A stretch of DNA of 64,000 bases from Allgaiera indica (GCF_900106675.1 NZ_FNOB01000007.1:146358-210357), one strand, 5' to 3'. Positions 55,672 through 63,810 are shown, counted from the stretch's first letter. Numbers and translations are program-made. Notes: generated by a model not told the origin, from the letters alone.

Positions 55672-56595
55672 TCAGAGGCCGAGCTCGGCCAGGCGGCGTT
55701 CCTGGCGGTCGATCAGGAATGCGACTTCGGCAATCGCATCGGGGTTGAGGCCGGCGCCCGGGGCGCGCAGGTCGGCATGTTTGATGGCGCCGCGCAGGGC
55801 CAGGATATGCTTGCGGATCGCCAGGCCACGCCCGGGCTGGGCCTCGTAGCGCACCAGCGGCAGATAGGCGTCGAAGATGTCCTGCGCGCGGGCGCGGTCG
55901 CCGGCCTGATGGGCGGCCACCACGCCGGCCATCATCTCGGGGAAGGCAAAGCCCGTCATCGCGCCGTCGGCGCCGCGGGCCAGCTCCTCGGGCAGGAACT
56001 GGCCGCCGTTGCCGCACAGGATCGACACCCGCCGCGCGCCCCGGTCCGAGGCGCGGCGCAGCGCGCTGATCTTGTCGAGCCCGGGCCAGTCCTCGTGCTT
56101 GAGCATCACGCAGGTCGGATGCGCCGCGAAGATCTTGAGCAGCACATCGGGCGCGATCTGCACCCCCGTCACCAGCGGGAAATCCTGCAGCACGAAGGGC
56201 GTGTCGCCCAGCATGCGGGCGACATTGCCGTAATAGTCGAGGATCTGGCTGTCGGTGCGCAGGCTGGAAGGCGGCGCCACCATCACGCCGGCCGCGCCCG
56301 CCTGCATCGCGCCCGCCGCCAGTTCGGCCATCGCGGCGAAGCCGGGCGCCGAGACGCCCACCACGATCGGCACCGCGCCGGCGACCACTTCGGCCACGCC
56401 GCGCACCACCTCCAGGCTTTCGGCCTGGGTCAGCTTCGGCGCCTCGCCCATTACCCCCAGCAGCGTCAGCCCGGTGGCGCCGCGCTGAAGGTAGAATTCG
56501 GTCATCGAGGCGACCGAGGCGTGATCGAGCGCGCCATCGGGCAGGAACGGGGTGCAGGCGATGGTGAACACACCATGTGCGGCTTCGCTGAGCAT
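55672..56595 (-). CDS. Dihydrodipicolinate synthase-family lyase/aldolase, active-site divergent
   Basis: 307 residues, (beta/alpha)8 class I aldolase family. The Schiff-base lysine is kept (CVMLKHEDWPGL), but other DapA residues are not: the GTTGE loop is GVMGEAPKL (both Thr lost), the YNVPSRTG segment is QDFPLVTG (catalytic Tyr and substrate Arg lost). It is therefore unlikely to make dihydrodipicolinate and probably acts on another 2-keto acid, perhaps the TRAP substrate. Start at 56595 after AAAGGAAAG. Upstream of and co-oriented with dctPQM. Confidence 0.85.
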   Translation of the reverse strand: MLSEAAHGVFTIACTPFLPDGALDHASVASMTEFYLQRGATGLTLLGVMGEAPKLTQAESLEVVRGVAEVVAGAVPIVVGVSAPGFAAMAELAAGAMQAGAAGVMVAPPSSLRTDSQILDYYGNVARMLGDTPFVLQDFPLVTGVQIAPDVLLKIFAAHPTCVMLKHEDWPGLDKISALRRASDRGARRVSILCGNGGQFLPEELARGADGAMTGFAFPEMMAGVVAAHQAGDRARAQDIFDAYLPLVRYEAQPGRGLAIRKHILALRGAIKHADLRAPGAGLNPDAIAEVAFLIDRQERRLAELGL

Positions 56596-56811
56596 GGGAC
56601 TTTCCTTTGGGCTTCCGGGCGGCGTGGCAAATGCGCCACGGGCGTCCGGATCATGGGCCAGGGCGGCGAAACCCGCAAGAGGCACGGGTTGAGTTGATCC
56701 CCCGCGCTTCCCATATCCGGACCACCCGGTGCGCCGCCGGTCCCGGGCAGGGCGCGGGGACCGGTCGAGGATGCGGCGGGCCCGGTCAAGCCGGAAGCCA
56801 AGGGGAGCCGG

Positions 56812-57885
56812 ATGCAAAGCGCGCGTGTTCAGTTCCGCACGGCTTTCGCCGCGACGGCGGTAGGGTTGTGTCTGGCTTTCTGGCTGGGCTGGCAGGCGTC
56901 CCACAGCCTGGGCGGCGCGCTGTCGGCGCTGGCGGTCGGGGTGGTGTTGGCGGTGCTGGAAATTTCGCTCAGCTTCGACAACGCGATCGTCAATGCCGGC
57001 AAGCTGAAGCAGATGTCCCCGGTCTGGCAGCGGCGTTTCATGACCTGGGGGATCTTGATCGCGGTCTTCGGGATGCGGGTGCTGCTGCCCCTGCTGGTGG
57101 TCGCGGTCGCGGCCCATCTGAGCCCGGTGGCGGCGCTGCGTCTGGCGGCCGCCGAGCCGCAGGCCTATGCCCGCATCATGGAGGAGGCGCATCTATCGAT
57201 CGCGGCCTTCGGCGGCACCTTTCTGATGCTGGTGGGGCTGCGCTATTTCATGGACGAGCACAAGCAGGTGGACTGGATCTCGCGGCTGGAATGCCGACTG
57301 CGCGATTGCGCCCGGGTGCGCGGGCTGGAGATCGCCTTCGTGCTGGTTGTGGTGCTGGCCGTCGCCTGGGCGCTGCCGCATCGGGTGGCGGGGGATTTCC
57401 TGTTCGCCGCGCTGCTGGGGATGCTGGTCTTCACCGGGGTCGAATTGCTGGGTCATGTGCTGGACGCGGGCGCGGCCGCGCGCGGTGCGGCGGCGGTGGG
57501 CGGGCTGGGGGCGTTCCTGTATCTGGAGGTGCTGGATGCGTCCTTCAGCTTCGACGGCGTGGTGGGGGCTTTCGCGCTGACGCAGAACCTGTTCCTGATC
57601 GCCATCGGGCTGGGGACTGGCGCCTTCTATGTGCGCGCGTTGACGGTGACCTTGGTCGAGCGCGAGACCCTGGCGCGGTTCCGCTATCTTGAACACGGGG
57701 CGTTCTATTCGATCCTGGCGCTGGCGGTGATCATGTATGCGCAAACGCTGGTGGAGATTTCGGAACTGGTCACCGGGGGCCTGGGTGCGGGTTTCATCGG
57801 CCTCTCGCTGTTGTCGTCAGTCCGCTACAACCGGCGAATTGCGCACGCGCGTTCGGCGGGGGCCGAGGTTTCGCGAGAGGCCTGA
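56812..57885 (+). CDS. DUF475/TerC-like integral membrane protein
   Basis: 357 residues, ~9 transmembrane helices. Two symmetry-related acidic motifs, EISLSFDNAIVNAGKLKQM (~50-68) and EVLDASFSFDGVVGAFALT (~238-256), are the TerC/DUF475 hallmarks thought to bind metal ions. A cytoplasmic loop carries YFMDEHKQVDWIS. Such proteins are tied to metal export and tellurite or manganese homeostasis; the substrate is unknown here. ATG at 56812. Confidence 0.88.
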   Translation: MQSARVQFRTAFAATAVGLCLAFWLGWQASHSLGGALSALAVGVVLAVLEISLSFDNAIVNAGKLKQMSPVWQRRFMTWGILIAVFGMRVLLPLLVVAVAAHLSPVAALRLAAAEPQAYARIMEEAHLSIAAFGGTFLMLVGLRYFMDEHKQVDWISRLECRLRDCARVRGLEIAFVLVVVLAVAWALPHRVAGDFLFAALLGMLVFTGVELLGHVLDAGAAARGAAAVGGLGAFLYLEVLDASFSFDGVVGAFALTQNLFLIAIGLGTGAFYVRALTVTLVERETLARFRYLEHGAFYSILALAVIMYAQTLVEISELVTGGLGAGFIGLSLLSSVRYNRRIAHARSAGAEVSREA

Positions 57886-57931
57886 GCCGGGCGCGGCCCT
57901 GGCGGCGGGCGCGTTGCGGATCCGGTGCCGG

Positions 57932-57953
57932 CGTATTTGGGGAACAATGAAAG
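57932..57953 (-). repeat. Degenerate half copy of the dispersed repeat at the 3' end of aroQ
   Basis: GTATTTGGGGAACAATGAAAG aligns with the 22-bp arm (GTATTTGCGCCAAGATGAAG) with several changes and ends 3 nt before the aroQ stop, the same placement as the half copy at dctM. Confidence 0.5.
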
Positions 57954-57955
57954 GG

Positions 57956-58396
57956 TCAGGGGGCCAGCAGGCTGGCGGCGCGGCGCAGCGCCAGCAGGTA
58001 GCCTTCGGTGCCGAAGCCCGCGATCACGCCCTCGGCGCGGCGCGAGACGTAGGAATGGTGGCGGAAGGCTTCGCGCTGGTGGATGTTCGAGATGTGGACC
58101 TCGAGCACCAGGCCGTCATAGGCGTTCAGCGCGTCAAGGATCGCCACCGAGGTATGGCTGTAGGCGCCGGGGTTGATGATGATGGCGGCGGCGGTGGCGC
58201 GAGCGTCCTGGATCCAGGTGACCAGTTCGCCTTCGTGGTTGGACTGGCGGCAATCGGTGCCGAGGCCCAGGGAGGCTGCGAGCGCAGCGCAGGCGGTCTC
58301 GACATCGGCAAGGGTTTCGGCGCCGTAGATCTCGGGCTGGCGCTGGCCCAGCAGGTTGAGGTTCGGGCCGTTGAGGATCAGGACCTGCGGCGCCAT
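57956..58396 (-). CDS. aroQ: 3-dehydroquinate dehydratase, type II
   Basis: 146 residues, shikimate pathway. Motifs are [18 protein letters not shown] with the catalytic Tyr, [25 protein letters not shown] and [19 protein letters not shown] with the catalytic His. It lies 3 nt after the lipoprotein gene on the same strand, so the two are likely co-transcribed. Confidence 0.96.
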   Translation of the reverse strand: MAPQVLILNGPNLNLLGQRQPEIYGAETLADVETACAALAASLGLGTDCRQSNHEGELVTWIQDARATAAAIIINPGAYSHTSVAILDALNAYDGLVLEVHISNIHQREAFRHHSYVSRRAEGVIAGFGTEGYLLALRRAASLLAP

Positions 58397-58399
58397 GGC

Positions 58400-58873
58400 T
58401 TAGCGCCGCGCCGTCAGGCTGTTCTGCGCGCCCTCGACCACGATACGGCGAATCGCGCGCAGGGCGTTGTTGTCGATATGGGCGGCGACGTTGACCTCGC
58501 GCGATTGCGGGGTGGAGACGGGGGTGGCTTCCGGCGGCGGCACCAGCACGAAACGGTAGGTCATCACGCCATGTTCATCGGGCTTGCCGTCGTTGGTGGC
58601 CACCAGCTTGCCGTCCCAGTAGCCCTGGGTCGGCGGCAGACCGGTGGCGCGCACGATGGCGCCATCGGGGGTGCGGTTGACGCGCATCGATTGCACCCTT
58701 GGCACCAGCGGCCCGGCTGTGCGCGCGGCGGGGTAGCCGCCAGCCGGCGTGAGGACATCCCCCTTGGGCGCGCGGTGCTTGCCCCAGTTGAACGGGTTGA
58801 TCCGTGACGAGAACGAGCCACAGGCGCTGAGCGTCAATGTGGCCGCGAGCGCGGCAATCAGCGGTGTCTTCAT
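58400..58873 (-). CDS. Putative lipoprotein upstream of aroQ
   Basis: 157 residues. Signal peptide with lipobox LTLSAC (Cys ~18), then SFSSRINPFNWGKH, a segment seen in small outer-membrane-type lipoproteins of this group as I recall. The rest is a beta-rich soluble domain (VQSMRVNRTPDGAIVRATGL, YWDGKLVATNDG, TYRFVLVPPPEA). The frame is open further upstream, but the Met at 58873 gives a proper signal peptide. Function unknown. Confidence 0.8.
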   Translation of the reverse strand: MKTPLIAALAATLTLSACGSFSSRINPFNWGKHRAPKGDVLTPAGGYPAARTAGPLVPRVQSMRVNRTPDGAIVRATGLPPTQGYWDGKLVATNDGKPDEHGVMTYRFVLVPPPEATPVSTPQSREVNVAAHIDNNALRAIRRIVVEGAQNSLTARR

Positions 58874-59193
58874 CCCCAAGGCCCTTGTCCCCGTGCCCGT
58901 TGCGTCGCCTCTGGGTAGCCCAAAGCGGGCGCTTTGAAAAGCGTCTGCTTGGCGGGATCGGGCGGCTTTGCGGATCGTCGGCCCGGCGGCCCGGGCGCCG
59001 CGCTCCGCGTGCCCGGGATATCTGGGCCACATAGAAGGCGGCGCGCGCGCAGGCACGGCTTGCGGGGGAAATGGCGCATCTGTGTGCCAGGGGGTCGCGA
59101 GACGGCGGCGGCGGGCGAAAGCGGTGGGCAGATGTCGCCTCCTCTGGACGTTTCGGCGCGCTGCGCTTAGGTCAGGACGAAAAGGAGACGCCG
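58874..59193. other. Intergenic region between the divergent lipoprotein and sufE genes
   Basis: 320 bp that should hold both promoters. A hairpin CCCGGGC (58990-58996)/GCCCGGG (59011-59017) is visible. No gene is supported; the open frames across it are Arg/Pro-rich and lack family character. An AAAAGGAG ribosome site for sufE closes it. Confidence 0.55.
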
Positions 59194-59619
59194 ATGGCCA
59201 GCCCCGCATTCGAGGAAATCGCCGAGACCTTCGAATTTCTCGACGATTGGGAAGACCGCTACCGCCATGTGATCGAGCTGGGCCGCGAGATGCCGCCGCT
59301 TGACGAGGCCTTCCGCGTGCCCGCCACCAAGGTCGACGGCTGCGCCAGCCAGGTCTGGATCCTGCCCAGGATCGAGGGCAGCGGGCCCGATGCCACCTTC
59401 GATTTCCAGGGCGAGAGCGACGCGATGATCGTGCGCGGGCTGATCGCCATTCTGCACGCGCTTTATTCGGGCCTCAGCGTGGCCGAGGTGGGCCGGGTCG
59501 ACGCGCCGGCCGAACTGGCCCGGCTGGGGCTGAACGAACATCTGTCGTCGCAGCGCTCGAACGGGCTGCGTGCGATGGTCGAACGGATCCGCAAGGTTGC
59601 CGCCGAAGCCGCGAACTGA
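59194..59619 (+). CDS. sufE: SufE family cysteine desulfuration protein
   Basis: 141 residues. The persulfide-accepting cysteine lies in KVDGCASQVWI (~48-58); conserved FEFLDDWEDRYRHVIELG and LSSQRSNGLRAMVERIR complete the family pattern. It passes sulfur from a cysteine desulfurase to the Suf scaffold. It stands away from a suf operon. AAAAGGAGACGCCG before the ATG. Confidence 0.94.
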   Translation: MASPAFEEIAETFEFLDDWEDRYRHVIELGREMPPLDEAFRVPATKVDGCASQVWILPRIEGSGPDATFDFQGESDAMIVRGLIAILHALYSGLSVAEVGRVDAPAELARLGLNEHLSSQRSNGLRAMVERIRKVAAEAAN

Positions 59620-59683
59620 CGCCGCGCCGGTCGCGTGCGAATTTTCCTTGCAATCCCGCGGCCCGCATCGGACCCTTCCCGCC

Positions 59684-60040
59684 ATGACCGAACCCTGCTC
59701 TCCCCGCCTGCGCCTGCGTGTGCTTTTCGGCTCTGACGCGATGCTCGGCCCCGGCAAGGCCGATCTTCTGGAAGCGATCCGCGAGAGCGGCTCGATCTCG
59801 GCTGCCGGGCGGGCCATGGGGATGAGCTACAAGCGCGCCTGGTCGCTGGTGGAGGAGATGAACGCGGCTTTCCGCGCGCCGTTGGTCGAAAGCACGCGGG
59901 GCGGGGCAAGGGGCGGCGGAGCACACCTCAGCGATCTGGGGCTGCGGGTGCTGAAGGCCTATCGCGGGCTGGAGGAGGACGCCGCCCGGGCCGGCGCGGC
60001 GCGGATCGCCGAATTGCAGCGACTGTTGCGCAAGGGTTGA
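59684..60040 (+). CDS. ModE-like molybdate-responsive regulator, DNA-binding domain only
   Basis: 118 residues, a winged-helix ModE N-terminal domain: LGPGKADLLEAIRESGSISAAGRAMGMSYKRAWSLVEEMN (in part) is the recognition region, followed by VESTRGGARGGGAHLSDLG. The C-terminal molbindin (TOBE) domains of E. coli ModE are missing, so it cannot sense molybdate in the classical way. It lies 263 bp before modA, in the same direction, with two candidate operators between. Confidence 0.85.
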   Translation: MTEPCSPRLRLRVLFGSDAMLGPGKADLLEAIRESGSISAAGRAMGMSYKRAWSLVEEMNAAFRAPLVESTRGGARGGGAHLSDLGLRVLKAYRGLEEDAARAGAARIAELQRLLRKG

Positions 60041-60201
60041 GAGTGGCGAAGCCTTTGGGGCCGCGAGATGGATCGCCGCGCGGATGGAAAGCGCCGCCTG
60101 GCCGTTGGTCGCGGGACATACGCGCCGGGGCGCGACCGACGGTGATACCACCCGCTTTGGCATGTGAAACCGCGACGGCCGATGCGACGGTCTTGGGGTT
60201 G

Positions 60202-60268
60202 GTTATGTTTGGCGGGAAATAACGCTTGATCCATCGCGCGCCTCGGGCGATATGTTTGTCGAAACATA
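60202..60268 (+). promoter_or_regulatory. Pair of Mo-box-like palindromes before modABC
   Basis: Site 2 (60251-60268) is a perfect inverted repeat TATGTTT-GTCG-AAACATA. Site 1 (60202-60223) is a related, imperfect one, GTTATGTTT-GGCG-GGAAATAAC. Their centres are ~47 bp apart and site 2 ends 35 bp before modA. Both resemble ModE operators in layout (A/T-rich palindrome flanked by CG), and the neighbouring ModE-like gene is the obvious candidate regulator. Confidence 0.7.
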
Positions 60269-60303
60269 ATGAAGATCCACGCCACACCCGAAAGGAGCCC
60301 GTC

Positions 60304-61110
60304 ATGCCGATCCACCAAGAACCCCGCCGATTCCGTCCCGCCCAACATCGCCGCCCCGTGCTGGCCGTCGCACTGGTCGCGTTGTCCCTGGGTCTGGCCC
60401 ATCCGGGGCGCGCGGTGGCGGCGGATGCGCTGGTGGCCGTGGCCGCCAACTTTGCGGATGCGGCCAAGGCGATCGCCCAGAAATACGACGCCGAAAGCGG
60501 CAACCATATTACGCTCACCGTCGCCTCGACCGGGGTGATCGCGGCGCAGGTTCTCAAGGGTGCGCCGTTCGACGTGATGCTTTCGGCCGATGCGGTGACC
60601 CCCGAAGCGCTGGAGAAGAAGGGCCGCGTGGTGACGGGAAGCCGCTTTACCTATGCGGTGGGCAAGCTGGCGCTTTGGGCGCCGGGGCAGGCGCGGATCC
60701 CTGATCCCGCCGGCTTTCTGACCGGCGCCGGGCTGGCGCATCTGGCGATCGCCAACCCAAAGCTTGCCCCCTATGGGCAGGCGGCGGAAGAGACTTTGGG
60801 CGCGATGGGCATCAAGACGCAGGTCGCGGGCAAGATCGTGATGGGCCAGAACATCGGCCAGACCTTCGCGTTGGTCAAAAGCGGCGCCGCGCCGGCTGGT
60901 TTCGTGGCCTATTCATCGTTGAAGGGGCCGACGGCGCCGAAGGGCGGGGCGATCTGGCTGGTGCCGCAGAAGGATTACACCCCGATCCGCCAGGACGCGG
61001 CCCTGCTGAGCCACGGCCGTGACAACCCGGCGGCCAAGGGGTTCCTGGCCTTCCTGAAGGGCAAGGCCGCCCAGGCGGTGAAGGCCGAATTCGGCTACGG
61101 TCCCGCCTGA
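60304..61110 (+). CDS. modA: Molybdate ABC transporter substrate-binding protein
   Basis: 268 residues with a Sec signal peptide (~1-40, ending GRAVAADA). Binding-protein signatures are VAVAANFADAAKAIAQKY, ITLTVASTGVIAAQVLKGAPFDVMLSADAVTPEAL (in part), LAIANPKLAPYGQAAEETL, and GFVAYSSLKG. ATG at 60304 after AAAGGAGCCC. Overlaps modB by 1 nt. Confidence 0.95.
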   Translation: MPIHQEPRRFRPAQHRRPVLAVALVALSLGLAHPGRAVAADALVAVAANFADAAKAIAQKYDAESGNHITLTVASTGVIAAQVLKGAPFDVMLSADAVTPEALEKKGRVVTGSRFTYAVGKLALWAPGQARIPDPAGFLTGAGLAHLAIANPKLAPYGQAAEETLGAMGIKTQVAGKIVMGQNIGQTFALVKSGAAPAGFVAYSSLKGPTAPKGGAIWLVPQKDYTPIRQDAALLSHGRDNPAAKGFLAFLKGKAAQAVKAEFGYGPA

Positions 61111-61796
61111 TGCCCGATCTTGGCGTCGACCTGGGCCCTGTCTGGCTGACGCTGAAGCTGGCCGGGCTGGTGGCGGTGATCCTGGTCGCGCTGGCCACGC
61201 CGCTGGCCTGGTGGCTGGCCCATACGCGGGTCCGCGCGCGGCCGGTGATCGAGGCGGTCACCGCGCTGCCGCTGGTGTTGCCGCCGACGGTGCTGGGGTT
61301 CTACATCCTGGTCCTCTTCGCCCCCGATACGGCCCTGGGCGGGCTTTGGGTGCGGGCCACGGGCACGACGCTGACGTTTTCCTTCACCGGGCTGGTGTTG
61401 GCCTCGATGCTGTATTCGCTGCCCTTCGCGGTGCAGCCGCTGCAGGCGGCGTTCGAGGCCGTGGGCCGTGCCCCGCTGGAGGCCGCCGCGACCCTGGGCG
61501 CGGGGCCGCGCGACGCTTTTTTCAGCGTCGCGGCCCCGATGGCGCTGCGCGGCTATCTGACGGCGCTGGTGCTGAGCTTCGCCCATACGGTGGGTGAATT
61601 CGGCGTGGTGCTGATGGTCGGAGGCAACATTCCGGGCAAGACCAGGGTGCTGTCGATCGCGATCTACGAACATGTCGAGACGCTGGATTACGCCGGTGCC
61701 CAGACGCTTTCGGCCGGCCTTCTGGTCTTTTCCTTCGTCGTGCTGCTGGCGGTCTACACCCTGAACCGCCGTGCGCCGGGGCGGGCCCTGCGATGA
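61110..61796 (+). CDS. modB: Molybdate ABC transporter permease
   Basis: 228 residues, five to six transmembrane helices. LPLVLPPTVLGFYILVLF near the first third and the ABC-contact EAA loop EAAATLGAGPRDAFFSVAAPMALRGYLTALVLSFAHTVGEFG (in part) are typical of ModB. Coupled to modA (TGATG) and modC (4-nt overlap). Confidence 0.95.
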   Translation: MPDLGVDLGPVWLTLKLAGLVAVILVALATPLAWWLAHTRVRARPVIEAVTALPLVLPPTVLGFYILVLFAPDTALGGLWVRATGTTLTFSFTGLVLASMLYSLPFAVQPLQAAFEAVGRAPLEAAATLGAGPRDAFFSVAAPMALRGYLTALVLSFAHTVGEFGVVLMVGGNIPGKTRVLSIAIYEHVETLDYAGAQTLSAGLLVFSFVVLLAVYTLNRRAPGRALR

Positions 61797-62887
61797 GCCT
61801 GAGCTTCGACATCGCGCTGTGCTTTCCCGATTTCGCGCTGCAAGTCGCGGCGGAACTGCCCGCGCGCGGCCTTACCGTGCTGTTCGGCCCCTCGGGCAGC
61901 GGCAAATCCAGCCTGCTGCGTGTTCTCGCCGGGCTTGAACGCGGCGCCGAAGGCCGCGTCTCGTTTGGCGGCGAGATCTGGCAAGACGGCCGCCGCTTTC
62001 TGCCGCCGCATCGCCGCGGCGTGGGCTATGTGTTTCAGGACGCGCGGCTTTTCCCGCATCTCGATGTGCAGGGCAATCTCGACTACGCCGTGCGCCGCGC
62101 CCGTGGACGGGGGGCGCGGCCCGATCCCGACGTGGTGGGCGCGGCGCTTGGGCTTGGGCCGTTGATGCGGCGCCAGGTCGCGCAGCTTTCGGGCGGCCAG
62201 CGCCAGCGGGTGGCGATCGCGCGCGCACTTCTTTCCTGTCCGCGGGTGCTGTTGATGGATGAGCCTCTCTCAGCCCTCGACGCCGCCGCCAGGGCCGAGA
62301 TCCTGCCCCATATCGAGGCCCTGCGCGACGCGGCCGGCGTGCCGATCCTTTATGTCACGCATTCGGCAGAGGAACTTGCGCGTCTGGCCGACCGGGTGAT
62401 GATCCTGCGCGACGGGTGTGTCCGGCGCGAGGGACCGCTGGCCGAGGTGCTCTCAGATCCCGACGCGATCCCGGCGCTGGGGGTGCGCGAGGCGGGCGCC
62501 GTGTTGCCCGCGACACTTTCGGCCCATACCGGGGACGGGCTTTCCGTGCTGTCGATCAGCGGCGGAGAACTGGTGCTGCCGCGTGTCGAGGCCGATCCCG
62601 GCGCGCGTCTGCGGGTGCGTATCCACGCCCATGAGGTGATCGTTGCGCGCAGGCGCCCCAGCGCGCTTTCGGCGCTCAACATCCTGCCTGCGACGGTGAC
62701 CCAGGTGCGCCTGGGCGAGGGGCCGGGGGCGGCGGTACAGCTTCGGCTGGGCGAGGACCTGATCCTGGCGCGGATCACGCGTCGCTCGGCGCTTGCGCTG
62801 GGTCTGGCGCCGGGGGTCGATTGCTACGCGATCGTCAAGTCGGTCGCGGTGGCGCAGGGCGACGTGGGCGGCTTCAGCGGCGAATGA
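61793..62887 (+). CDS. modC: Molybdate ABC transporter ATP-binding protein
   Basis: 364 residues. Walker [17 protein letters not shown] (~32-47), Q-loop VGYVFQDARLFPHLDV, signature LSGGQRQRVAIARAL, Walker B VLLMDEPLSALD and H-loop YVTHSAEE. The C-terminal ~75 residues are a Mop/TOBE domain (RRRPSALSALNILPATV), which binds molybdate and is expected to regulate the transporter. Last gene of modABC. Confidence 0.96.
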   Translation: MSLSFDIALCFPDFALQVAAELPARGLTVLFGPSGSGKSSLLRVLAGLERGAEGRVSFGGEIWQDGRRFLPPHRRGVGYVFQDARLFPHLDVQGNLDYAVRRARGRGARPDPDVVGAALGLGPLMRRQVAQLSGGQRQRVAIARALLSCPRVLLMDEPLSALDAAARAEILPHIEALRDAAGVPILYVTHSAEELARLADRVMILRDGCVRREGPLAEVLSDPDAIPALGVREAGAVLPATLSAHTGDGLSVLSISGGELVLPRVEADPGARLRVRIHAHEVIVARRRPSALSALNILPATVTQVRLGEGPGAAVQLRLGEDLILARITRRSALALGLAPGVDCYAIVKSVAVAQGDVGGFSGE

Positions 62888-62973
62888 GGCGGCGGCTCGC
62901 CATCGGCCCAAGCGACACTGGCGACGGCGCGCGAACCCTCTGGCGCCGAGCACCGTGACGGGACCAAGCGAAA

Positions 62974-62993
62974 CCCCAAATGCTGGCTTGGGG
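62974..62993 (+). terminator. Hairpin downstream of modC
   Basis: CCCCAA/TTGGGG stem (6 bp) with an 8-nt loop, about 85 nt after the modC stop. No U-tract. Plausible end of the mod transcript. Confidence 0.4.
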
Positions 62994-63017
62994 ATCTCAC
63001 GTTACCGGCTTACGGGA

Positions 63018-63062
63018 TGGAGCGGGTGAGGGGAATCGAACCCTCGTCGTAAGCTTGGGAAG
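63018..63062 (-). tRNA. tRNA-Gly(CCC) 3' half only, probable attachment-site remnant
   Basis: Read on the minus strand, positions 63062 to 63018 give the anticodon loop TTCCCAA (anticodon CCC), AAGCTTACGACGAGGG, the T-loop TTCGATT, and the acceptor end CACCCGCTCCA with encoded CCA. The 5' half (acceptor 5' strand, D-arm, 5' anticodon stem) is absent: the bases beyond 63062 do not pair or match. The T-stem also has an A-C mismatch. So this is not a functional tRNA. A 3'-half tRNA copy is what site-specific integration into a tRNA gene leaves at an element border. Confidence 0.8.
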
Positions 63063-63090
63063 CCCCGGTAGTCTTCGGAAAATATGGTAT

Positions 63091-63112
63091 AATTCCCTGA
63101 AGTTCGGGAATT
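63091..63112. repeat. Hairpin AATTCCC/GGGAATT
   Basis: A perfect 7-bp inverted repeat with an 8-nt loop (TGAAGTTC), 29 bp from the tRNA fragment, in AT-rich DNA. Could be a terminator or a recombinase-binding arm of an attachment site. Confidence 0.5.
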
Positions 63113-63517
63113 TCTTCGGGACTCCGTATGCTTGGTGTCGGAGCGGGACATCAGCTGGTCGAGGTAATCCTTGGCGTGCGGTCGGCGCGTGTTGCCGAAG
63201 GAGCCCAAACAAATTGATCGGAGAGTACGATCAGGCGACCTTTCCGCTAAACGGCATGCCGCCTGGGGAAAGTCGGCAAAGTCACCGCTTCAAACGCCAG
63301 GAGCGTAGTTTAACAGTATATCATAATCGGAAGAAACTTGCGAAGGATCAACTTTATAATCTTCGCGATCTCCTGTTAGGGTCAGGACCCATTGATCGGC
63401 TTGTGAACTCGGTGCCTCTGTGATTCACACTCCCGAACTGATGGGGGCATGATGAGCACACTTTTCTGGCTGACCGATGAGCAGATGGCGCGGCTTCAGC
63501 CTTTCTTTCCAAAGAGT

Positions 63518-63560
63518 TTCCGAAGGTCAGAAAACGGTCCGGGGGACCGTTTTCCTGAGG
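63518..63560. repeat. Palindromic insertion A within the transposase
   Basis: Perfect 11-bp stem GAAAACGGTCC (63530-63540)/GGACCGTTTTC (63544-63554) with a GGG loop; flanking TCA and TGA extend the pairing around a bulge. It separates two parts of the transposase that should be contiguous. Confidence 0.75.
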
Positions 63561-63773
63561 ATGGGCAAGCCACGGGTCGATGACCGGCGCGTCTTGAGCG
63601 GAATAATCTTCATCAATCGCAATGGCTTGCGGTGGTGCGATGCGCCCAAGGAATATGGCCCGCACAAGACGCTCTACAACCGCTGGAAGCGCTGGAGCGA
63701 CATGGGGGTGTTCGCCAGGATCTTCGAAGGATTGGCCGCGGAGGCGGCGGAACAGACGACGATCATGATTGAA

Positions 63774-63810
63774 GTGAGCAGGCGAACGCCATGCGTTCGA
63801 GTGAGCCTGC
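63774..63810. repeat. Palindromic insertion B within the transposase
   Basis: Stem CGAACGC (63783-63789)/GCGTTCG (63793-63799) with a CAT loop, plus an outer GCAGG/CCTGC pair across a bulge, and GTGAGC repeated on both sides. The net addition is 36 nt, so the reading frame is kept. Confidence 0.7.

Larger units (their letters stand above)
62888..63375. other. Mobile-element boundary zone between modC and the first IS
   Basis: About 490 bp without an intact gene. It contains the modC hairpin, the tRNA-Gly fragment (63018-63062), a hairpin at 63091-63112, and from ~63065 onward DNA that is clearly AT-richer than the rest of the window (for example 63310-63365), suggesting foreign origin. An open minus-strand frame through 63002-63208 could be a remnant of a gene next to the attachment site but is not recognisable. 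Confidence 0.6.

Noticed and set aside
63002..63208. Possible C-terminal piece of an integrase next to the tRNA fragment (minus strand)
   Set aside because: The position would fit, but no integrase motif (R..H-x-x-R..Y) is recognisable and part of the frame is translated tRNA. Kept only as a remark.
62980..63423. A 147-codon + strand frame containing GEGNRTLVVSLGS
   Set aside because: That peptide arises from reading across the reverse complement of a tRNA-Gly 3' half, a well-known source of false proteins. The rest has no family character.
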